Of a stretch of DNA of 37,902 nt, positions 16,127-25,825 are shown in pieces. Source of the stretch: Streptomyces triticirhizae (GTDB lineage: Bacteria; Actinomycetota; Actinomycetes; Streptomycetales; Streptomycetaceae); NCBI RefSeq assembly GCF_003696235.1, contig NZ_RFFJ01000039.1:1-37902 (forward strand), given 5' to 3'. How positions within the stretch are numbered: position 1 is the stretch's first letter; every line of letters starts with the position of its first letter. Below the pieces are notes generated by a model. It saw nothing but the letters and a program-made list of their open reading frames with translations, made no database searches and was not told the origin of the DNA. Both the position numbers and the translations under genes were made by a program.

Positions 16127-17050
16127 TCACGCCACCGCCTCGGTGGCCACCGTCAGGTCCTGCCAGGACATGCCGACGCCCTTGAAGAGGCGAGGCCGGG
16201 ACGGGTCCAACGGGACCTCGCCGCGCGCCAGTTCGGCGAGGTTGCCGGCGATGGCCGCCTCCGTCACCTCGCCCGCCGCCAGCGGGACGCACAGGTCGCC
16301 CGCCTCCCGCAGCGCGGCAGCGCGGGCCTCGACCACCACGGTCGCCCGGCGCACCAGCGCCGTGTCCACCTCGCGGGCGGTCGGCTCGTGGGAGCCCATC
16401 GCCACCACGGTCGCGTGCGCCGACACGGCACGCCCGTCGAACAGCGGCTCCCGCGCCGACGTGCAGCAGGCCACCAGGTCGGCGTCCGCGACCGCCCCCG
16501 CCGTGACGGCCTCGGCGGCCAGCCCCGCGTCGCGGCAGCGCCGCACCAACTCCGCCGCCCGTTCGGGAGTCCGGCCCACCACCCCGACCGACTCCACCGG
16601 GCGCACCACCCGCAGCGCCTCGATGTGCCCCCACGCCTGCGGCCCCGTGCCGAAGACCACCAGCCGCCCGGCCTCGGGGACGGCGAGCCGGTCGACGGCC
16701 ACGGCCGAGACGGCCGGCGTGCGGAGCGCGGTCAGCGCCGAGCCGTCGAGCAGCGCCACCGGGCGCAACGTGGCGGCGTCCAGCAGCAGGTAGGACGCGA
16801 CGATCCGGGGCAGGCCGAGCGCCGGGTTGCCTGGCGCGACCCCGGCGACCTTCACGCCGACGTGGCGGGTGCCGGCGGACGGCATCAACAGCAGTTGCCC
16901 CGCCGGGACTTCGACGGCCGCCCGGGGCACGTCGCGCTCCGGGTCGAGCCCCGCGCGCAGCGCATCGGCCAGCGCGGCGACGGCCCGCGCCATCGGCACC
17001 CGCCGCCGCAGCTCCGGCCCGTCCACCAGCGTCAACTCGCTCAGCTCCAT
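16127..17050 (-). CDS. ornithine cyclodeaminase/mu-crystallin family protein
   Basis: This 307-residue NAD(P)-binding protein has an N-terminal substrate region with K67 (VGVKVAG) and RTPAVSAVA (110-118), and a Rossmann fold with VVFGTGPQAWGH (GTGxQA at 134-139). Relatives deaminate or reduce imino or amino acids (ornithine cyclodeaminase, alanine dehydrogenase, ketimine reductase); which reaction applies is not readable. The ATG at 17050 fits the family N-terminus and follows a G-rich stretch with GGGAGG; the longer reading to 17146 adds sequence without similarity. It is divergent from a TetR gene, with short direct repeats between. Confidence 0.87.
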   Translation of the reverse strand: MELSELTLVDGPELRRRVPMARAVAALADALRAGLDPERDVPRAAVEVPAGQLLLMPSAGTRHVGVKVAGVAPGNPALGLPRIVASYLLLDAATLRPVALLDGSALTALRTPAVSAVAVDRLAVPEAGRLVVFGTGPQAWGHIEALRVVRPVESVGVVGRTPERAAELVRRCRDAGLAAEAVTAGAVADADLVACCTSAREPLFDGRAVSAHATVVAMGSHEPTAREVDTALVRRATVVVEARAAALREAGDLCVPLAAGEVTEAAIAGNLAELARGEVPLDPSRPRLFKGVGMSWQDLTVATEAVA

Positions 17051-17065
17051 GCCCCCAGCCTCCCA

Positions 17066-17096
17066 TCCGAGGGCCGGTGCCGCTCCGAGGGCCGGT
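17066..17096. repeat. 13-bp direct repeat in the OCD/TetR gap
   Basis: TCCGAGGGCCGGT occurs at 17066-17078 and 17084-17096 with a 5-base spacer, an 18-bp period. It lies between the divergent starts (17050 and 17134) and could be a regulatory site for the cyclodeaminase homologue. Confidence 0.4.
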
Positions 17097-17133
17097 ATTG
17101 ATCCGGCCGTTCCAAAACTGCTAGCGTGCGGGC

Positions 17134-17733
17134 ATGGCGAGGCCACGGCTGTTTGACGAGGGGCGGGCCCTGGAGGCCGCGATGCGGGTCTTCTGGGCGC
17201 GCGGGTACGACGCGACCTCGACCGACGACCTGTGCGCGGCCACCGGCCTCGGCCGCAGCAGCGTCTACAACGCCTTCGGCAGCAAACACGCGCTGTTCAC
17301 CCGGGCGTTGACCCGCTATATGGAGCTGATGAACGGCCCCCAGCGGGAGTTGCTGGCCGACGTCGAGCTGCCGCCGCTGGAGCGGCTGCGGCGGCTGGTG
17401 GCGCTGGTGATCGAGCAGGACCTCGCGAACCGGGACGAGGAGGGGCGCGGCATCGGCTGCCTGACCGTGAACACCACGGTGGAGCTGGCCGCCCGCGACC
17501 CCGAGGCGGCGGCGCTGCTCGCCCGCGACCTGGCCGAACGGACCGCCACCCTGCGGGCGGTGATCGAGGCCGGTCAACGGGAGGGCACCGTCAGCGCCCG
17601 GCGCCCGGCGGAAACCCTGGCCGACTACCTCAACACGGTCCTCGCCGGCATCCGGGTCGCCGGCCAACGCGGCGCAGGGCGCGCCGAGTTGACCGCCATC
17701 GCCGAGGCCGCGCTGGACACGTTCACCCCCTGA
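17134..17733 (+). CDS. TetR/AcrR-family regulator
   Basis: This 199-residue protein has the N-terminal TetR helix-turn-helix (TSTDDLCAATGLGRSSVYNAFGS broken by one or two residues, about 29-51) and a TetR_C-like ligand domain with CLTVNTTVELA. The ATG start follows the usual MARPRLFDE opening; the ribosome site is weak. The MFS exporter gene lies 82 bases downstream on the same strand, with an operator-like palindrome between, so local repression of the exporter and possibly of itself is the simplest model. Confidence 0.88.
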   Translation: MARPRLFDEGRALEAAMRVFWARGYDATSTDDLCAATGLGRSSVYNAFGSKHALFTRALTRYMELMNGPQRELLADVELPPLERLRRLVALVIEQDLANRDEEGRGIGCLTVNTTVELAARDPEAAALLARDLAERTATLRAVIEAGQREGTVSARRPAETLADYLNTVLAGIRVAGQRGAGRAELTAIAEAALDTFTP

Positions 17734-17766
17734 GGACCCCGGGCCCGCCCGGGACGCGTCGCGCCC

Positions 17767-17794
17767 AAGTTTTGTAATCGACAGTTCATAACTT
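17767..17794. promoter_or_regulatory. TetR-type operator upstream of the MFS gene
   Basis: A 28-bp AT-rich imperfect palindrome with arms AAGTTTTGTA and TTCATAACTT (8 of 10 positions pair) and an 8-base centre. It stands out in a GC-rich region and ends 21 bases before the MFS start codon. The TetR encoded just upstream is the likely ligand. Confidence 0.55.
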
Positions 17795-17815
17795 CTCCGG
17801 AAAGGGAGACCCCCC

Positions 17816-19057
17816 ATGCCCAGAGCCGTCCATGTGCTGGCGTTCGGCATCTTCGCCATGGTCAGCAGCGAGTTCCTGGTCGCCGGGATGATGCCGCAGA
17901 TGGCCGAGGGCCTCGGCGTCTCGGTCTCCGCGATCGGCTATCTGATCACCGCCTTCGCGGTGGCGATGGCCGTCGGCGGCCCGCTGTTGAGCCTGGCCTT
18001 GCTCCGACTGCCGTCGCGCACCGCCCTGTTGACGCTCCTCGCGGTGTTCCTCGCGGGCAACGCGCTGGCCGCGACCGCCGGTTCCTACGGCGTGATGCTG
18101 GCGGCCCGGGTGGTCACCGGCGTCGCGGCGCAGGCGTTCTTCGGGGTGGCGCTCTCGCTCGCCGCCCGGCTGACCGCCCCCGAGGTCAGGGGCCGGGCCA
18201 GCGCCCGGGTGATGAACGGGCTGATGCTCGGCACCCTGCTGGGGCTGCCGATGGCGACGCTGATCGGCGAACGGTTCGGCTGGCGGGCCGCGTTCTGGGC
18301 CGTCGCCGGGCTGACGGTGCTGGCCGCCGGGGCCACCGTCCTGGGCGTGCCGGCGGCTCCTGCGCCGGAGCGGGACGGCGAACGCGACGGCCTCCGTGGG
18401 GAGTTGGGCGTCTTCCGGCGGGCGCGGCTGTGGTGGGCGTTCGCCACCAGCACGTTGATCATCGGCGCCACGTTCGCCGCGTTCAGCTATGTCAACCCGA
18501 TCATGACCGAGCTGGCCGGGTTCTCCTCGGGCGCGGTGCCGCCGCTGCTGGTCGCGTACGGGGCGGCGACGGTGGTCGGCAACCTGGTCGTCGGCCGGCT
18601 GGCCGACCGGCACGCGGTGCCGACGCAGGCCGTCGGCGTCGCGGCCAACGCCGCGTTCCTGGCCGGCTTCGCGCTGCTGGCGCACCGCCAGGTCCCGGCG
18701 GTGGCGCTGCTGCTGGGCGTCGGACTGGTCGGGGTGACCATGAACCCGGCGATGATCGTCCGCGTGCAACGGGCCGGCAACGCGGGCCTGTTGGTGAACA
18801 CCGCGCACTCCTCGTTCATCACCCTGGGCGTGATCGTCGGCTCGTTCCTCGGCGGGCTGGTGATCGACGCGTGGGGGCTGCGCGCCACGCTGTGGCTGGG
18901 CGCGGGCCTCGCGCTGCTGGCCCTGGCGACGCTCCTCCCCGAGCGCGGGCGGGCGGCCGCCGCGCACCGCCACCGGCCCCCGGTGGCGCGGAACGTCCCC
19001 GCCACCGCAACGCCCGACCCCTGCCTCGCCAACCCGGGCCCGGCCGGGCCCCGTTGA
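17816..19057 (+). CDS. MFS drug exporter (DHA1-like)
   Basis: This 413-residue protein has twelve predicted membrane helices and the opening VLAFGIFAMVSSEFLVAGMM broken by the family G-x-F-x-x-x-x-x-E-F pattern seen in Cmx/AraJ-type DHA1 exporters. The loop between helices 2 and 3 has RLPSRTALL, and motif C-like glycines occur in helix 5. A Pro/Ala-rich tail follows the last helix. It likely exports small molecules using proton motive force. GGGAG upstream supports the ATG. The upstream TetR and palindrome suggest inducible expression. Confidence 0.88.
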   Translation: MPRAVHVLAFGIFAMVSSEFLVAGMMPQMAEGLGVSVSAIGYLITAFAVAMAVGGPLLSLALLRLPSRTALLTLLAVFLAGNALAATAGSYGVMLAARVVTGVAAQAFFGVALSLAARLTAPEVRGRASARVMNGLMLGTLLGLPMATLIGERFGWRAAFWAVAGLTVLAAGATVLGVPAAPAPERDGERDGLRGELGVFRRARLWWAFATSTLIIGATFAAFSYVNPIMTELAGFSSGAVPPLLVAYGAATVVGNLVVGRLADRHAVPTQAVGVAANAAFLAGFALLAHRQVPAVALLLGVGLVGVTMNPAMIVRVQRAGNAGLLVNTAHSSFITLGVIVGSFLGGLVIDAWGLRATLWLGAGLALLALATLLPERGRAAAAHRHRPPVARNVPATATPDPCLANPGPAGPR

Positions 19058-19123
19058 CGCCCCGGCCGCCGCGGTGGGTGCGGCAGGCTGAACGCGGCCC
19101 AGCGGCAAGCGAAGGCCGGGGCG
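19058..19123. terminator. possible terminator after the MFS gene
   Basis: CGCCCCGGCC (19058-19067) pairs with GGCCGGGGCG (19114-19123) across a long loop that can fold further. It lies directly at the MFS stop. The rest of 19124-19257 shows nothing recognisable. Confidence 0.45.
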
Positions 19124-19257
19124 TTCGACGCCTGACGGCCCAGCCGACCGCCCCGGCCCAACACCCCAGCCGTTGAACGAACCGTTCAACTTCAGGCGGG
19201 CACCAGGAGAAGGAGTCCCCCCACACACAGCCACTCCGGCTCCGCACCCTGCGCCGG

Positions 19258-19836
19258 TCAGGCCCCGCCCACCAGACGGGGCACCGCCGCGCGGATCAGT
19301 TCGGCGCGTTCCGCCTCGTCGAACACCTCGGGCAGCGTGAGCTGTTCGAGGATCAGCCAGTTGTAGGCGCAGATCAGCAGCTTGACGGAGATGGCGTCGC
19401 CGGGGAGTCCCGAGGCCGCCTGGTGGGCGACGTTGTGCGCGATGTCGGCGCGCACCCGCTCCGTCAGCAGCCGGCGCAGCTCCGGCCTGCGGATGGCCTC
19501 CAACCGCAGCTCCAGCAGGGCGAGATAGCCGCTGCGGAAGCCGCTGACCTTGGCCACCAGGTCGACCATCAGCTCGACGAAGCGCTCGGTGTCCTGCGGG
19601 CCCGACGGCTCCTCCGCCGCACCCTCCCCGCCCGGGTCGAGCCGCTCGTAGACCCGGGTGCCGGCCTGGATGAGCAACTGGTCGCGGTTGGCGAAGTAGT
19701 TGGACGTCGTGCCGTTGGGAACGCCGGCCTCGGCGTCCACCGCGCGGAACGTCAGCCCCCGCGCGCCCCGCTCCGCCAGCACCTCGATCGCGGCGTCGAG
19801 CAGCGCCGCCCGTCGTTCGTCGTTTCTGCGCACCAT
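19258..19836 (-). CDS. TetR-family regulator
   Basis: This 192-residue protein starts MVRRNDERRAALLDAAIEVL and carries the TetR helix-turn-helix TFRAVDAEAGVPNGTTSNYF (about 29-48). The C-terminal domain has YLALLELRLEA, common in TetR_C regulators. The ATG at 19836 is preferred over one 42 bases upstream because the latter would run through the operator and has no family similarity. It is divergent from a dihydrofolate-reductase-family gene, with a perfect palindrome in the 88-base gap, so autoregulation plus control of that gene is likely. Confidence 0.88.
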   Translation of the reverse strand: MVRRNDERRAALLDAAIEVLAERGARGLTFRAVDAEAGVPNGTTSNYFANRDQLLIQAGTRVYERLDPGGEGAAEEPSGPQDTERFVELMVDLVAKVSGFRSGYLALLELRLEAIRRPELRRLLTERVRADIAHNVAHQAASGLPGDAISVKLLICAYNWLILEQLTLPEVFDEAERAELIRAAVPRLVGGA

Positions 19837-19850
19837 TGACACCACTCCAG

Positions 19851-19864
19851 ATGTAGTACTACAT
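19851..19864. promoter_or_regulatory. TetR operator palindrome
   Basis: ATGTAGTACTACAT is a perfect 14-bp palindrome 15 bases upstream of the TetR start and 60 bases from the divergent gene. Direct repeats GTACTTCA at 19884-19891 and 19898-19905 sit closer to the reductase gene and share the GTACT core. Confidence 0.65.
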
Positions 19865-19924
19865 TGAAACCACTGCAACCACAGTACTTCAACTGCGGTA
19901 CTTCAGCACTTCGCAAGGAGCCTC

Positions 19925-20515
19925 ATGCGCAAGCTTGTCTACTACGTCGGCGTCTCCCTCGACGGCCGGATCGCCGGCCCCAACGGGGAGTACGACTTCT
20001 ACCCCTTCGGCGACGAGAAGCAGACCGTCGCCTACCAGACCTGGATGACCGAGGCGCTGCCCGACACCCTCCCGACCCCTCTCCGTGGGCACTTCGGGCT
20101 GGCCGACACCCCCAACCAGCGGTTCGACACCGTGCTGATGGGCCTGGGCACCTACGAACCCGGCCTGTCCCAGGGCTGGTTGAACCCCTACACCCACCTG
20201 CGGCAGTACGTCGTCTCCAGCACCCTGCCGGAGAACCCGGACGCCGACATCACCCTGGTCCGCGAGGACCCGCTGGGCCTGGTCCGCGCCCTCAAGCGCG
20301 AGGACACGGACAGGGACATCTGGCTCTGCGGCGGCGGGAAACTCGCCGGGCAGCTGCTGCCGGAGATCGACGAGTTGATCATCAAGAGCTATCCGGTGGT
20401 CGCCGGCGCCGGAGTCTCCGCGTTCGACGGGGAGTTCGACCCGACGGTCTTCGCCGTCACCGACCGGAAGATCTTCGACAACGGGGTGGTCGTCAGCTGG
20501 CTGGCCCGGCGGTGA
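19925..20515 (+). CDS. dihydrofolate reductase/RibD C-terminal family protein
   Basis: This 196-residue protein begins [20 protein letters not shown], the standard opening of the RibD_C/DHFR-like family, and has [16 protein letters not shown] and [14 protein letters not shown], which form the NADPH-binding strands. It is the stand-alone family found widely in actinobacteria, not the folate-pathway DHFR. AAGGAG lies four to five bases before the ATG. Its last 23 bases overlap the 3' end of the convergent ABC gene. Confidence 0.88.
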   Translation: MRKLVYYVGVSLDGRIAGPNGEYDFYPFGDEKQTVAYQTWMTEALPDTLPTPLRGHFGLADTPNQRFDTVLMGLGTYEPGLSQGWLNPYTHLRQYVVSSTLPENPDADITLVREDPLGLVRALKREDTDRDIWLCGGGKLAGQLLPEIDELIIKSYPVVAGAGVSAFDGEFDPTVFAVTDRKIFDNGVVVSWLARR

Positions 20516-22430
20516 CATCCACGGCCCGGCCGTTGGCCGACGGCCCCTCCGGCGACGGTCCGTCCGGCGACGGTCCGTCCGGCGACACCTCGTCCGCCGA
20601 CGGCCCGTTCGCCGGATCGCCGCCCTCCGCGAGGAACTGCGTGGCGGCCAGCTCCGCGTACAGCGGGTTGGTCGCCACCAGCTCCCGGTGGGTGCCGACC
20701 GCCCGCACCCGGCCGGCGTCCATCACCACGATCCGGTCCGCCGAGGTCACCGTCGAGAGCCGGTGCGCCACCACCAGCACCGTGGTGCGGCGCGCCACCT
20801 CGGCCACGGTGTCCCTCAGCGCCGCCTCGTTGACCGCGTCCAGCTGCGAGGTCGCCTCGTCGAGCAGCAGCAGCCGGGGCCGGCGCAGCAACGCCCGCGC
20901 GATCGCGACCCGTTGACGTTCCCCGCCGGACAGCTTGGTGCCACGGTGGCCCACCAGCGTGTCCAGCCCCTCAGGAAGCCGCGCCACCAGCGTGTCGAGG
21001 CGCGCCGTGCGCAGCGTCTCGGCCAGCGCGTCCTCGGCGGTGTCGGGCGCGCCGAAGAGCAGGTTGTCGCGGAGCGTCCCGGAGAGCACGGGCGCGTCCT
21101 GCTCCACATAGCCGATGGACGCGCGGAGTTGGGCGAGGTCCCACTCCCGCACGTCGCGGCCGTCGACCAGCACCCGGCCCTCGGTGGCGTCGTAGAACCG
21201 CTCGATCAACGAGAAGACCGTCGTCTTGCCGGCGCCCGAGGGGCCCACGAACGCCGTCATCCCGCGCGCCGGCACGCGGAAGTCCACGCCGTGGTGGACC
21301 AGGGGCGCGTCCGGCGCGTAACGGAAGCGCACGTCCTCGAACGCGACCGCCGCCGGCTCCCCGCCCCCGGCGGCCAGGGCCGGCCGGTGGCCGTCGGCCG
21401 TCGGCTCCACCGGCAGCGCCCACACCTCGCGGATGCGGCTGATCGCCGCCGACCCCACCTGGTACTGGGTGATCGCGCTCACCACCTCCTGGAGCGGCGA
21501 GATCAGATAGAAGACATAGAGCAGGAACGCCACCAGCGTCCCGATCTCGATCGAGCCGGTCGCCACCCGCGCCCCGCCCACCGCCAACACCGTGAGGAAC
21601 ACGCCCTGGATCGCGAGGTACATGGTGTTCCCCGCGACCGCGGACCACTTCGCCGAGGTGACGCTGGCCCGCCAGGAACGCTCGGCCGCCTCGTGCACCG
21701 TGCGCTCCTCGCGCTCCTCGGCGCCCGCCGCCTTCACCGTGCGCAGCGCGCCCAGCACCCGCTCCAGGCTGGCGCCCATCTCACCGACGGACTCCTGAGC
21801 CCGCTTGCTCGCCCGCTGGATCATCGGCGCGATGACGCCGATCACCACGCCGGCCGCCGCGACCACGCCCAGCGTGACCCCCAGCAGCACCACGTCCACC
21901 AGGCCCATCATCAGCAGCGTGGCCACCAGCGTCAGCCCGCCCGTCCCGAGGCCGATCAGCGACTGGGTGGTCATCGCCCGCAGCAGCGTGGTGTCCGAGG
22001 TGGCCCGCGAGAGCAGGTCGCCCGGCTCGCTGGCGTCCACCGCCGAGATCCGCAGCCGCAGCAGATAGGAGGTCAACGAGCGCCGGGCGGTCAACACCAC
22101 CGACTCCGCGGTGCGTTGCAGGATGTAGTAGCCCAGCGCGCCGAGCCCGGCGTTGGCCAGGACCAGGAGGGTGAGCCACAGCAGCTGGCCGGCGATGCCG
22201 CCGTCCCCGTCGAGTTCCTCGATCAGGGAACGGGCCACCAGCGGCAACGCCAGCCCCGCCGCGCCGGTGAGCAGCGAGAGCAGCGCGCCCAGGAGCAGCG
22301 TCCAGCGGTAGGGCCGCACATAGCCCAACAGCACCCGCCACGCCGGCGGCCCGCTCTCCGCCGACTCCTTCGCCGGCTCGTCCGCCGGCTCCTCGGCCGC
22401 CCCGGCCTCCGCCGCTCGCTGCTCCGCCAT
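20493..22430 (-). CDS. ABC exporter, fused permease and ATPase
   Basis: This 645-residue half-transporter has six membrane helices (about 33-330) and an ATPase with Walker [11 protein letters not shown]-loop, signature LSGGERQ, Walker B LLLLDEAT and H-loop AHRLS. It resembles MdlB/LmrA-type type IV exporters and would work as a dimer or with a partner. The tail has the repeat [16 protein letters not shown] from a 15-bp DNA repeat. It follows the MMPL gene by 42 bases on the same strand, so the two are probably one transcript. GAGGGGG lies five bases before the ATG. The substrate is unknown. Confidence 0.92.
   Translation of the reverse strand: MAEQRAAEAGAAEEPADEPAKESAESGPPAWRVLLGYVRPYRWTLLLGALLSLLTGAAGLALPLVARSLIEELDGDGGIAGQLLWLTLLVLANAGLGALGYYILQRTAESVVLTARRSLTSYLLRLRISAVDASEPGDLLSRATSDTTLLRAMTTQSLIGLGTGGLTLVATLLMMGLVDVVLLGVTLGVVAAAGVVIGVIAPMIQRASKRAQESVGEMGASLERVLGALRTVKAAGAEEREERTVHEAAERSWRASVTSAKWSAVAGNTMYLAIQGVFLTVLAVGGARVATGSIEIGTLVAFLLYVFYLISPLQEVVSAITQYQVGSAAISRIREVWALPVEPTADGHRPALAAGGGEPAAVAFEDVRFRYAPDAPLVHHGVDFRVPARGMTAFVGPSGAGKTTVFSLIERFYDATEGRVLVDGRDVREWDLAQLRASIGYVEQDAPVLSGTLRDNLLFGAPDTAEDALAETLRTARLDTLVARLPEGLDTLVGHRGTKLSGGERQRVAIARALLRRPRLLLLDEATSQLDAVNEAALRDTVAEVARRTTVLVVAHRLSTVTSADRIVVMDAGRVRAVGTHRELVATNPLYAELAATQFLAEGGDPANGPSADEVSPDGPSPDGPSPEGPSANGRAVDVTAGPAS
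20542..20586 (-). repeat. three 15-bp tandem repeats at the 3' end of the ABC gene
   Basis: Units GGCCCCTCCGGCGAC, GGTCCGTCCGGCGAC and GGTCCGTCCGGCGAC (plus strand) encode the Ser-Pro-Asp-Gly-Pro repeats of the tail; length variation between strains would be expected. Confidence 0.8.
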
Positions 22431-22472
22431 CGCGTCCCCCTCGGGCCGGGCCCGTCCTTCGGATCTTCGTTC

Positions 22473-24722
22473 CTAAGGAGCAGAACGCACGGGGTCCCCG
22501 GGAAGTTGCTCCGCCGGGCCGCCGGTTGACTCGGGCGCGGCCGACTCCCGCAGCCCGAACCGGTCGTGCGCCCGGCGCAGCGGGGCCGGCGACCACCACA
22601 TCGCCCGGCCGCCCAGCTTCATCGCGGCCGGCAGCAGCGCGCCCCTGATCAGCGTCGCGTCCACCAGCACGGCGAGCGGCAGGCCCACGCCCAGCGCCTG
22701 CACAAAGGTGATCTCCGAGATCAGGAACGCCAGGAACACCACCGAGAGCGCCACGGCCGCCGCCGTCACGATCCGGCCGACCCGTTCCAGCCCGACCGCG
22801 ACCGCCGTGGTCGGATCGCCGGCCGCCTCGTACTCCTCGCGGATGCGGGAGAGGAGGAAGACCTGGTAGTCCATGCCCAGGCCGAACGCGCAGGCGAAGA
22901 GCAGCACGGGAACGGTGGACACCACCTCGCCGGTGACCGTGAAGCCCAACAGGCCGGAGAGATGGCCGTCCTGGAAGCCCCACACCAGCACCCCGAACGC
23001 GGCCGTCAGCCCCAGCCCGCTCAGCAGCATCGCCACGAACGGCAGCAGCACGCTGCCGGTCAGCAGGAACAGCAGCACCACCATCGCCGCCAGCAGCGTC
23101 AGCCCGGCGACCGGCAGCCGGTCCAGGATGCTGGCGTTGGAGTCAACGGCCACCGCCACCCGGCCGCCCACCAGCGCCTCGCCGGGCGCGTCCACCGCGC
23201 GGGTCGCGTCCACCAGGTCCTCCAGCGCGCGGTTGCCCACCGGCTCGGGCACCACCGTCAACGCCGTTCCGCCGCCGTCGCCCGCGACCAGCCCCTCGTG
23301 CGCGGGGCCCGGCGGGGCCACGAGCGCGCCCCCGGCGTAGCTGCCGGTCGGCGCGTCCACCCGCGCCACGTCGTCCAGCGCGGACAACGAGGAGGCGTAG
23401 GCGTCGAGTTGGTCGCCGTTGCCGTCCGGCGGCAGCGCGGGGAGCACCACCGAGACCGCGTCGGACTCGCCCGCGTCGAAGTTCGCCCGCAGCTCCTCGG
23501 CGACCTGCCGCCCCGCCGAGGACTCCGGCAGCGCCCGCTCGTCGGCGCTGCCCAGCCGGATGTTCAGGAACGGGGCCCCGAGGACCAGCAACAGCAGCGT
23601 GCCCAGGGTGGCCACCGGCACCGCCCTGCGCATCACCACGGAGGCCAGCCGGTGCCAGAAGCCGTGTTCCACCGGGGTGTTGGCGCGGTCGCGCAGCAGC
23701 CGGCCGGCGTTGGCGCGGCGGCCCAGCACGGCCAGCAGCACCGGCAGCACGGTCAGCGTCACCGCCGCCGCCAGCAGCGAGACGGCGATCCCGGCGTAGG
23801 CCATCGACCGCAGCGCCAGCGCGGGGAACCACGCCAGGCTGGCCAGCGTGACCGCGACCGTCACCGCCGAGAAGATCACCGTCCGCCCGGCCGAGAGCAT
23901 CATCAGCCGGATCGCCTCGGCCGGCTCCCGGCCGTGGGCCAGCTCCTCGCGGTACCGGTTGACCATCAACAGGCTGTAGTCCACGGCCAGTCCGAGGCCC
24001 AGCACGGTGACCACGTTCACCGCCAGCACCGACAGGTCCGTCACCCCGGCCAGGACCCACAGCAGGCCCAGCGTCAGCAGGATCGTCACCAGGCCGACCA
24101 CCAGCGGCAGCGCGGCCGCCAGCAGGCTGCCGAAGACCGCGACCAGCACCACCAGCAGCAGCGGGAACGCCAGCAACTCGCCGCGCACCGCGTCGCGTTC
24201 GCTGAGTTCGCTCAACTCCTGGTTGATCACCGCCGAGCCGCCGAACTCGACCTCCAGCGTGCCGTCCCCGGACGCGCCCTCGTAGGTGGGCTCCAGCTCG
24301 GCCAGCCGCTCCCCGGCCTCCGTCTCGTCGCCCTCGATCGCCGCCAGCACCAGCGCGGCGCGGCCGTCCTCGGCGCGCAGGCCGGGGGCGTTGCCGGTCT
24401 CCCAGTAGGAGAGCACTTCGGTCACGCCGTTCTCGGCGGCCAGCCGCCGGCCGAGCGCCGTGCCCGCCTCGGCCACCGCCGGGTCGTCCACGCCGCGCTC
24501 GGCGCGCACCAGCAGCACCAGGTTGAGGTCGTCGCGCCCGAAGCGTTCCTCCAACGCCTCGGCCGCCAGGCTCGACTCGGCGCCCGGGTCGTCGAACCCG
24601 CCGCCCTTCAACCGGTCGAACAGCACCCCGCCCGTGCCCGCCCCCGCGAGCGCCAGCACCACCGCCACCAGCAGTACGGCCCGCCGCCGCCTCAGCAGCG
24701 TCGCGCCCAGTCGTCCCAACAT
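22473..24722 (-). CDS. MMPL/RND-family transporter
   Basis: This 749-residue protein has the MMPL two-fold layout: one helix (residues about 14-36), a large extracellular domain, five helices, then a repeat. Typical pieces are VVTVLGLGLAVDYSLLMV and FACAFGLGMDYQVFLLSR, carrying the G-x-x-x-D-Y proton-relay motif in both halves. Actinobacterial relatives export lipids or hydrophobic metabolites. ATG 24722 is preferred because GGGAG lies five bases upstream; a start 45 bases earlier has no such site. It probably forms an operon with the ABC gene downstream. An inverted repeat lies in its promoter region. Confidence 0.9.
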   Translation of the reverse strand: MLGRLGATLLRRRRAVLLVAVVLALAGAGTGGVLFDRLKGGGFDDPGAESSLAAEALEERFGRDDLNLVLLVRAERGVDDPAVAEAGTALGRRLAAENGVTEVLSYWETGNAPGLRAEDGRAALVLAAIEGDETEAGERLAELEPTYEGASGDGTLEVEFGGSAVINQELSELSERDAVRGELLAFPLLLVVLVAVFGSLLAAALPLVVGLVTILLTLGLLWVLAGVTDLSVLAVNVVTVLGLGLAVDYSLLMVNRYREELAHGREPAEAIRLMMLSAGRTVIFSAVTVAVTLASLAWFPALALRSMAYAGIAVSLLAAAVTLTVLPVLLAVLGRRANAGRLLRDRANTPVEHGFWHRLASVVMRRAVPVATLGTLLLLVLGAPFLNIRLGSADERALPESSAGRQVAEELRANFDAGESDAVSVVLPALPPDGNGDQLDAYASSLSALDDVARVDAPTGSYAGGALVAPPGPAHEGLVAGDGGGTALTVVPEPVGNRALEDLVDATRAVDAPGEALVGGRVAVAVDSNASILDRLPVAGLTLLAAMVVLLFLLTGSVLLPFVAMLLSGLGLTAAFGVLVWGFQDGHLSGLLGFTVTGEVVSTVPVLLFACAFGLGMDYQVFLLSRIREEYEAAGDPTTAVAVGLERVGRIVTAAAVALSVVFLAFLISEITFVQALGVGLPLAVLVDATLIRGALLPAAMKLGGRAMWWSPAPLRRAHDRFGLRESAAPESTGGPAEQLPGDPVRSAP

Positions 24723-24763
24723 CCCAGCTCCCGCTCCGCCGTGGTCGTTTCCCTCACGACGCG

Positions 24764-24781
24764 ACAACCGGGTCGGGTTGT
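24764..24781. promoter_or_regulatory. inverted repeat upstream of the MMPL gene
   Basis: ACAACC-N6-GGTTGT lies 42 bases upstream of the MMPL start in the 283-base divergent gap to the esterase gene. It may be an operator for the exporter pair. I see no other clear site in 24782-25005. Confidence 0.4.
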
Positions 24782-25005
24782 GACACCGAACGACCGCCCG
24801 CGCCCGAATGAGACCGGGATCACGTTCACCGGCTGAGGGCGCGGCGCGTCAACGAGAGTCAACGACCTGCCCGTTTCGCCCCGTTGAGGCGGCGCGGGCC
24901 CGGCGGGACAATGAACGAAGGCCACCGGAGGGGGCTGAGCGCGGCGTCACGGGACGACGCACCGCGCGCCGGCGGTTCCTCAGCCCTACCCTGGAGCAGC
25001 CCCCC

Positions 25006-25791
25006 ATGGACAGACACGTCCGCCTCCCCCGGCCCGCCGTGGCCGCAGCCGCCCTTGTCGCCCTGGTCGGCGCCCTGTTGCTGACCCTGGTCGCCAGCCC
25101 GGCCCGCGCCGCCGAGGCGCGGGCCGAACCGGCCGAAGCGGTCGCAACGGCCGCCGAGCCGACCCGGATCATGGCGCTCGGCGACTCCATCACCGGCTCA
25201 CCCGGCTGCTGGCGCGCCCTGCTCTGGCAGGACATGCGGGCCGCCGGCTACACCGATGTCGACTTCGTCGGCTCCCGCGCCCCCGACGGCTGCGGCTTCC
25301 CCTACGACGGCGAACACGAGGGCCACGGCGGCATCCTGGCCACCGGCATCGTCCGCGACAACCTGCTGCCCGGCTGGATGGCCAACGCCAACCCCGACGT
25401 GGTGATGATGACCCTCGGCACCAACGACGTCTGGAGCGGCCTGCCGACGGCGACCATCCTGGACGCCTACACCACCATGATCGGCCAGATGCGCGCCCAC
25501 AACCCGGACGTCCAGGTGCTGGTCGCGCAGATCCTGCCCATGAACCCGAACGGCTGCGGCGACTGCGGGAACCGCGTCGTCGAACTGAACGCCGCCATCC
25601 CCGGCTGGGCGGCGGGCCTGACCACCCCCGAGTCGCCGCTGACCGTGGTCGACCTGTGGACCGGCTTCGACACCGCCACCGACACCTCGGACGGCGTCCA
25701 CCCCAACGACTCCGGCATCCGCAAGATGGCCGACACCTGGTTCCCGGCCCTGACCGGCGTCCTCGACGGCCTGCCGGGAGCGGCGGCCTGA
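25006..25791 (+). CDS. secreted SGNH esterase, CE3-like
   Basis: This 261-residue protein has a Sec signal (about 1-35, ending ARA). The mature domain has block I MALGDSITGSPGCW with nucleophile S61, a GHGG block (about 106-109), block III LGTNDVW (N140), and block V DGVHPND with D229 and H232. The Cys pair in NGCGDCGN and the overall pattern match carbohydrate esterase family 3 acetyl esterases, which deacetylate xylan or similar polymers. ATG 25006 is used because it starts the signal peptide; GGAG is about ten bases upstream. It is divergent from the MMPL gene and ends at a strong terminator. Confidence 0.87.
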   Translation: MDRHVRLPRPAVAAAALVALVGALLLTLVASPARAAEARAEPAEAVATAAEPTRIMALGDSITGSPGCWRALLWQDMRAAGYTDVDFVGSRAPDGCGFPYDGEHEGHGGILATGIVRDNLLPGWMANANPDVVMMTLGTNDVWSGLPTATILDAYTTMIGQMRAHNPDVQVLVAQILPMNPNGCGDCGNRVVELNAAIPGWAAGLTTPESPLTVVDLWTGFDTATDTSDGVHPNDSGIRKMADTWFPALTGVLDGLPGAAA

Positions 25792-25825
25792 ACGGGGCGA
25801 CGGCCTGACACCCGTCGAGTGGGTT

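Noticed and set aside
22566..24836. 756-residue frame antisense to the MMPL gene, and similar long antisense frames at 6084-7736, 7727-9937 and 20688-22529
   Set aside because: All mirror well-supported genes, lack family motifs and ribosome sites, and arise because stop codons are rare in GC-rich DNA.
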